DNA of 64,000 nt, taken from the NCBI RefSeq assembly GCF_049675895.1, contig NZ_CP183834.1, positions 2,418,001 to 2,482,000 on the forward strand, in the 5' to 3' direction. Source of the DNA: Ampullimonas aquatilis (GTDB taxonomy: Bacteria > Pseudomonadota > Gammaproteobacteria > Burkholderiales > Burkholderiaceae_D). Of this stretch, positions 63,777 to 64,000 are shown piece by piece; position 1 is the stretch's first letter; each line of letters opens with the position of its first letter. The notes beneath the pieces were generated by a model that saw only the letters and a program-made list of their open reading frames with translations, made no database searches and was not told where the DNA came from. The position numbers and the translations under genes are program-made.

Positions 63777-64000
63777 ATGGCATTACTAAGCTCAGACAAT
63801 ATTTCCGCTTCCGCCCACATCCCCGTGCAACGTTGGGAAATGGGCTCGCTCGATTCCGGGAATGGTAAAAACTCGCATCAGTCGCAACATCGAGAAACCG
63901 AAGAAAGTCGTCGCGCTGCCCTTGCCCAGGGATTTGAGCAGGGTTATGCCGAAGGTCTCAAGCAAGGCCAAGCCGATGGTGAACGCATGGTCAGAAGCGA
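63777..64000 (+). CDS. fliH: Flagellar assembly protein FliH (5' part)
   Basis: Only the first 74 codons lie in the window; the gene continues past 64000. Reads MALLSSDNISASAHIPVQRW near the start and then an Ala/Gln/Gly region with GFEQGYAEGLKQGQADGE. This GxxxG-rich helix is the hallmark of FliH, the regulator of the FliI export ATPase. Starts 18 bases after fliG. Confidence 0.9.
   Translation, partial: MALLSSDNISASAHIPVQRWEMGSLDSGNGKNSHQSQHRETEESRRAALAQGFEQGYAEGLKQGQADGERMVRS

Noticed and set aside
1..64000. tRNA, rRNA, CRISPR arrays, insertion sequences, prophage genes
   Set aside because: I looked for cloverleaf sequences, regularly spaced repeats and transposase or integrase motifs and saw none; small elements could still be missed by eye.

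Overview
The window reads as one continuous stretch of the chromosome of a motile, free-living betaproteobacterium. It is probably in Burkholderiales or a close relative, perhaps of the Oxalobacteraceae type; the family is a guess. The main basis is gene order. On the minus strand lies GntR / sdhC-sdhD-sdhA-sdhB-sdhE-gltA / leuC-entericidin-leuD-small membrane gene-leuB-asd-fimV-truA-trpF-trpB-trpA-accD, then, after an interruption, folC-SPOR-cvpA-purF-(SAM methyltransferase)-metZ. On the plus strand are mdh, a CitE-like gene and acnA, and fliE lies divergent from fliFGH. No rRNA, tRNA, prophage, insertion sequence or CRISPR array was seen.

Layout. 0.1-3.8 kb: an AhpD-like protein, then a NosR-type membrane flavo/iron-sulfur protein with its FMN transferase (ApbE/NosX) and no nosZ in view. 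4-9 kb: TetR regulator divergent from an NhaD-like Na+/H+ antiporter, a 2-hydroxyacid dehydrogenase, rmuC. 9-11.6 kb: two unknown exported proteins and a cupin behind two adjacent palindromes. 11.6-18.8 kb: a divergent locus with a flavin amine oxidase-like protein and a membrane-anchored aminopropyltransferase on one strand, and DUF350, SPFH-SHOCT, double-zinc-ribbon DUF4178, a tiny Gly/Ser-rich membrane protein and AdoMet decarboxylase on the other. This is the most system-like part of the window. It is followed within 45 bases by a CheY-CheC-diguanylate cyclase cassette (18.8-20.7 kb). 20.8-22.2 kb: small genes including a thioredoxin-like protein.

22.5-29.5 kb: metZ under a probable SAM-II-type riboswitch with its own terminator, a methyltransferase, purF, cvpA, a SPOR protein and folC. 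29.5-35 kb: an oppositely oriented beta-glucan locus (a GH17 membrane protein and a GH17-GT2 fusion synthase) sits between accD and folC, which I expect to be neighbours in this group. 35-47.7 kb: trp, truA, fimV, asd and leu genes. 47.8-59.8 kb: a TCA-cycle block (gltA, sdh, mdh, CitE-like, acnA) around a GntR regulator with a 22-base perfect palindrome in front of it. 60-64 kb: start of a flagellar basal-body cluster; fliH runs off the window.

How the parts fit: the metabolic blocks cover leucine, tryptophan, methionine, aspartate-family, purine, folate and fatty-acid synthesis plus most of the TCA cycle. The accessory parts point to cell-envelope functions: polyamine/membrane stress, beta-glucan, and sodium/proton exchange. 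A c-di-GMP output module sits directly next to the polyamine locus. Functions of individual genes come from family motifs visible in the sequence; the proposed links between them are inference.
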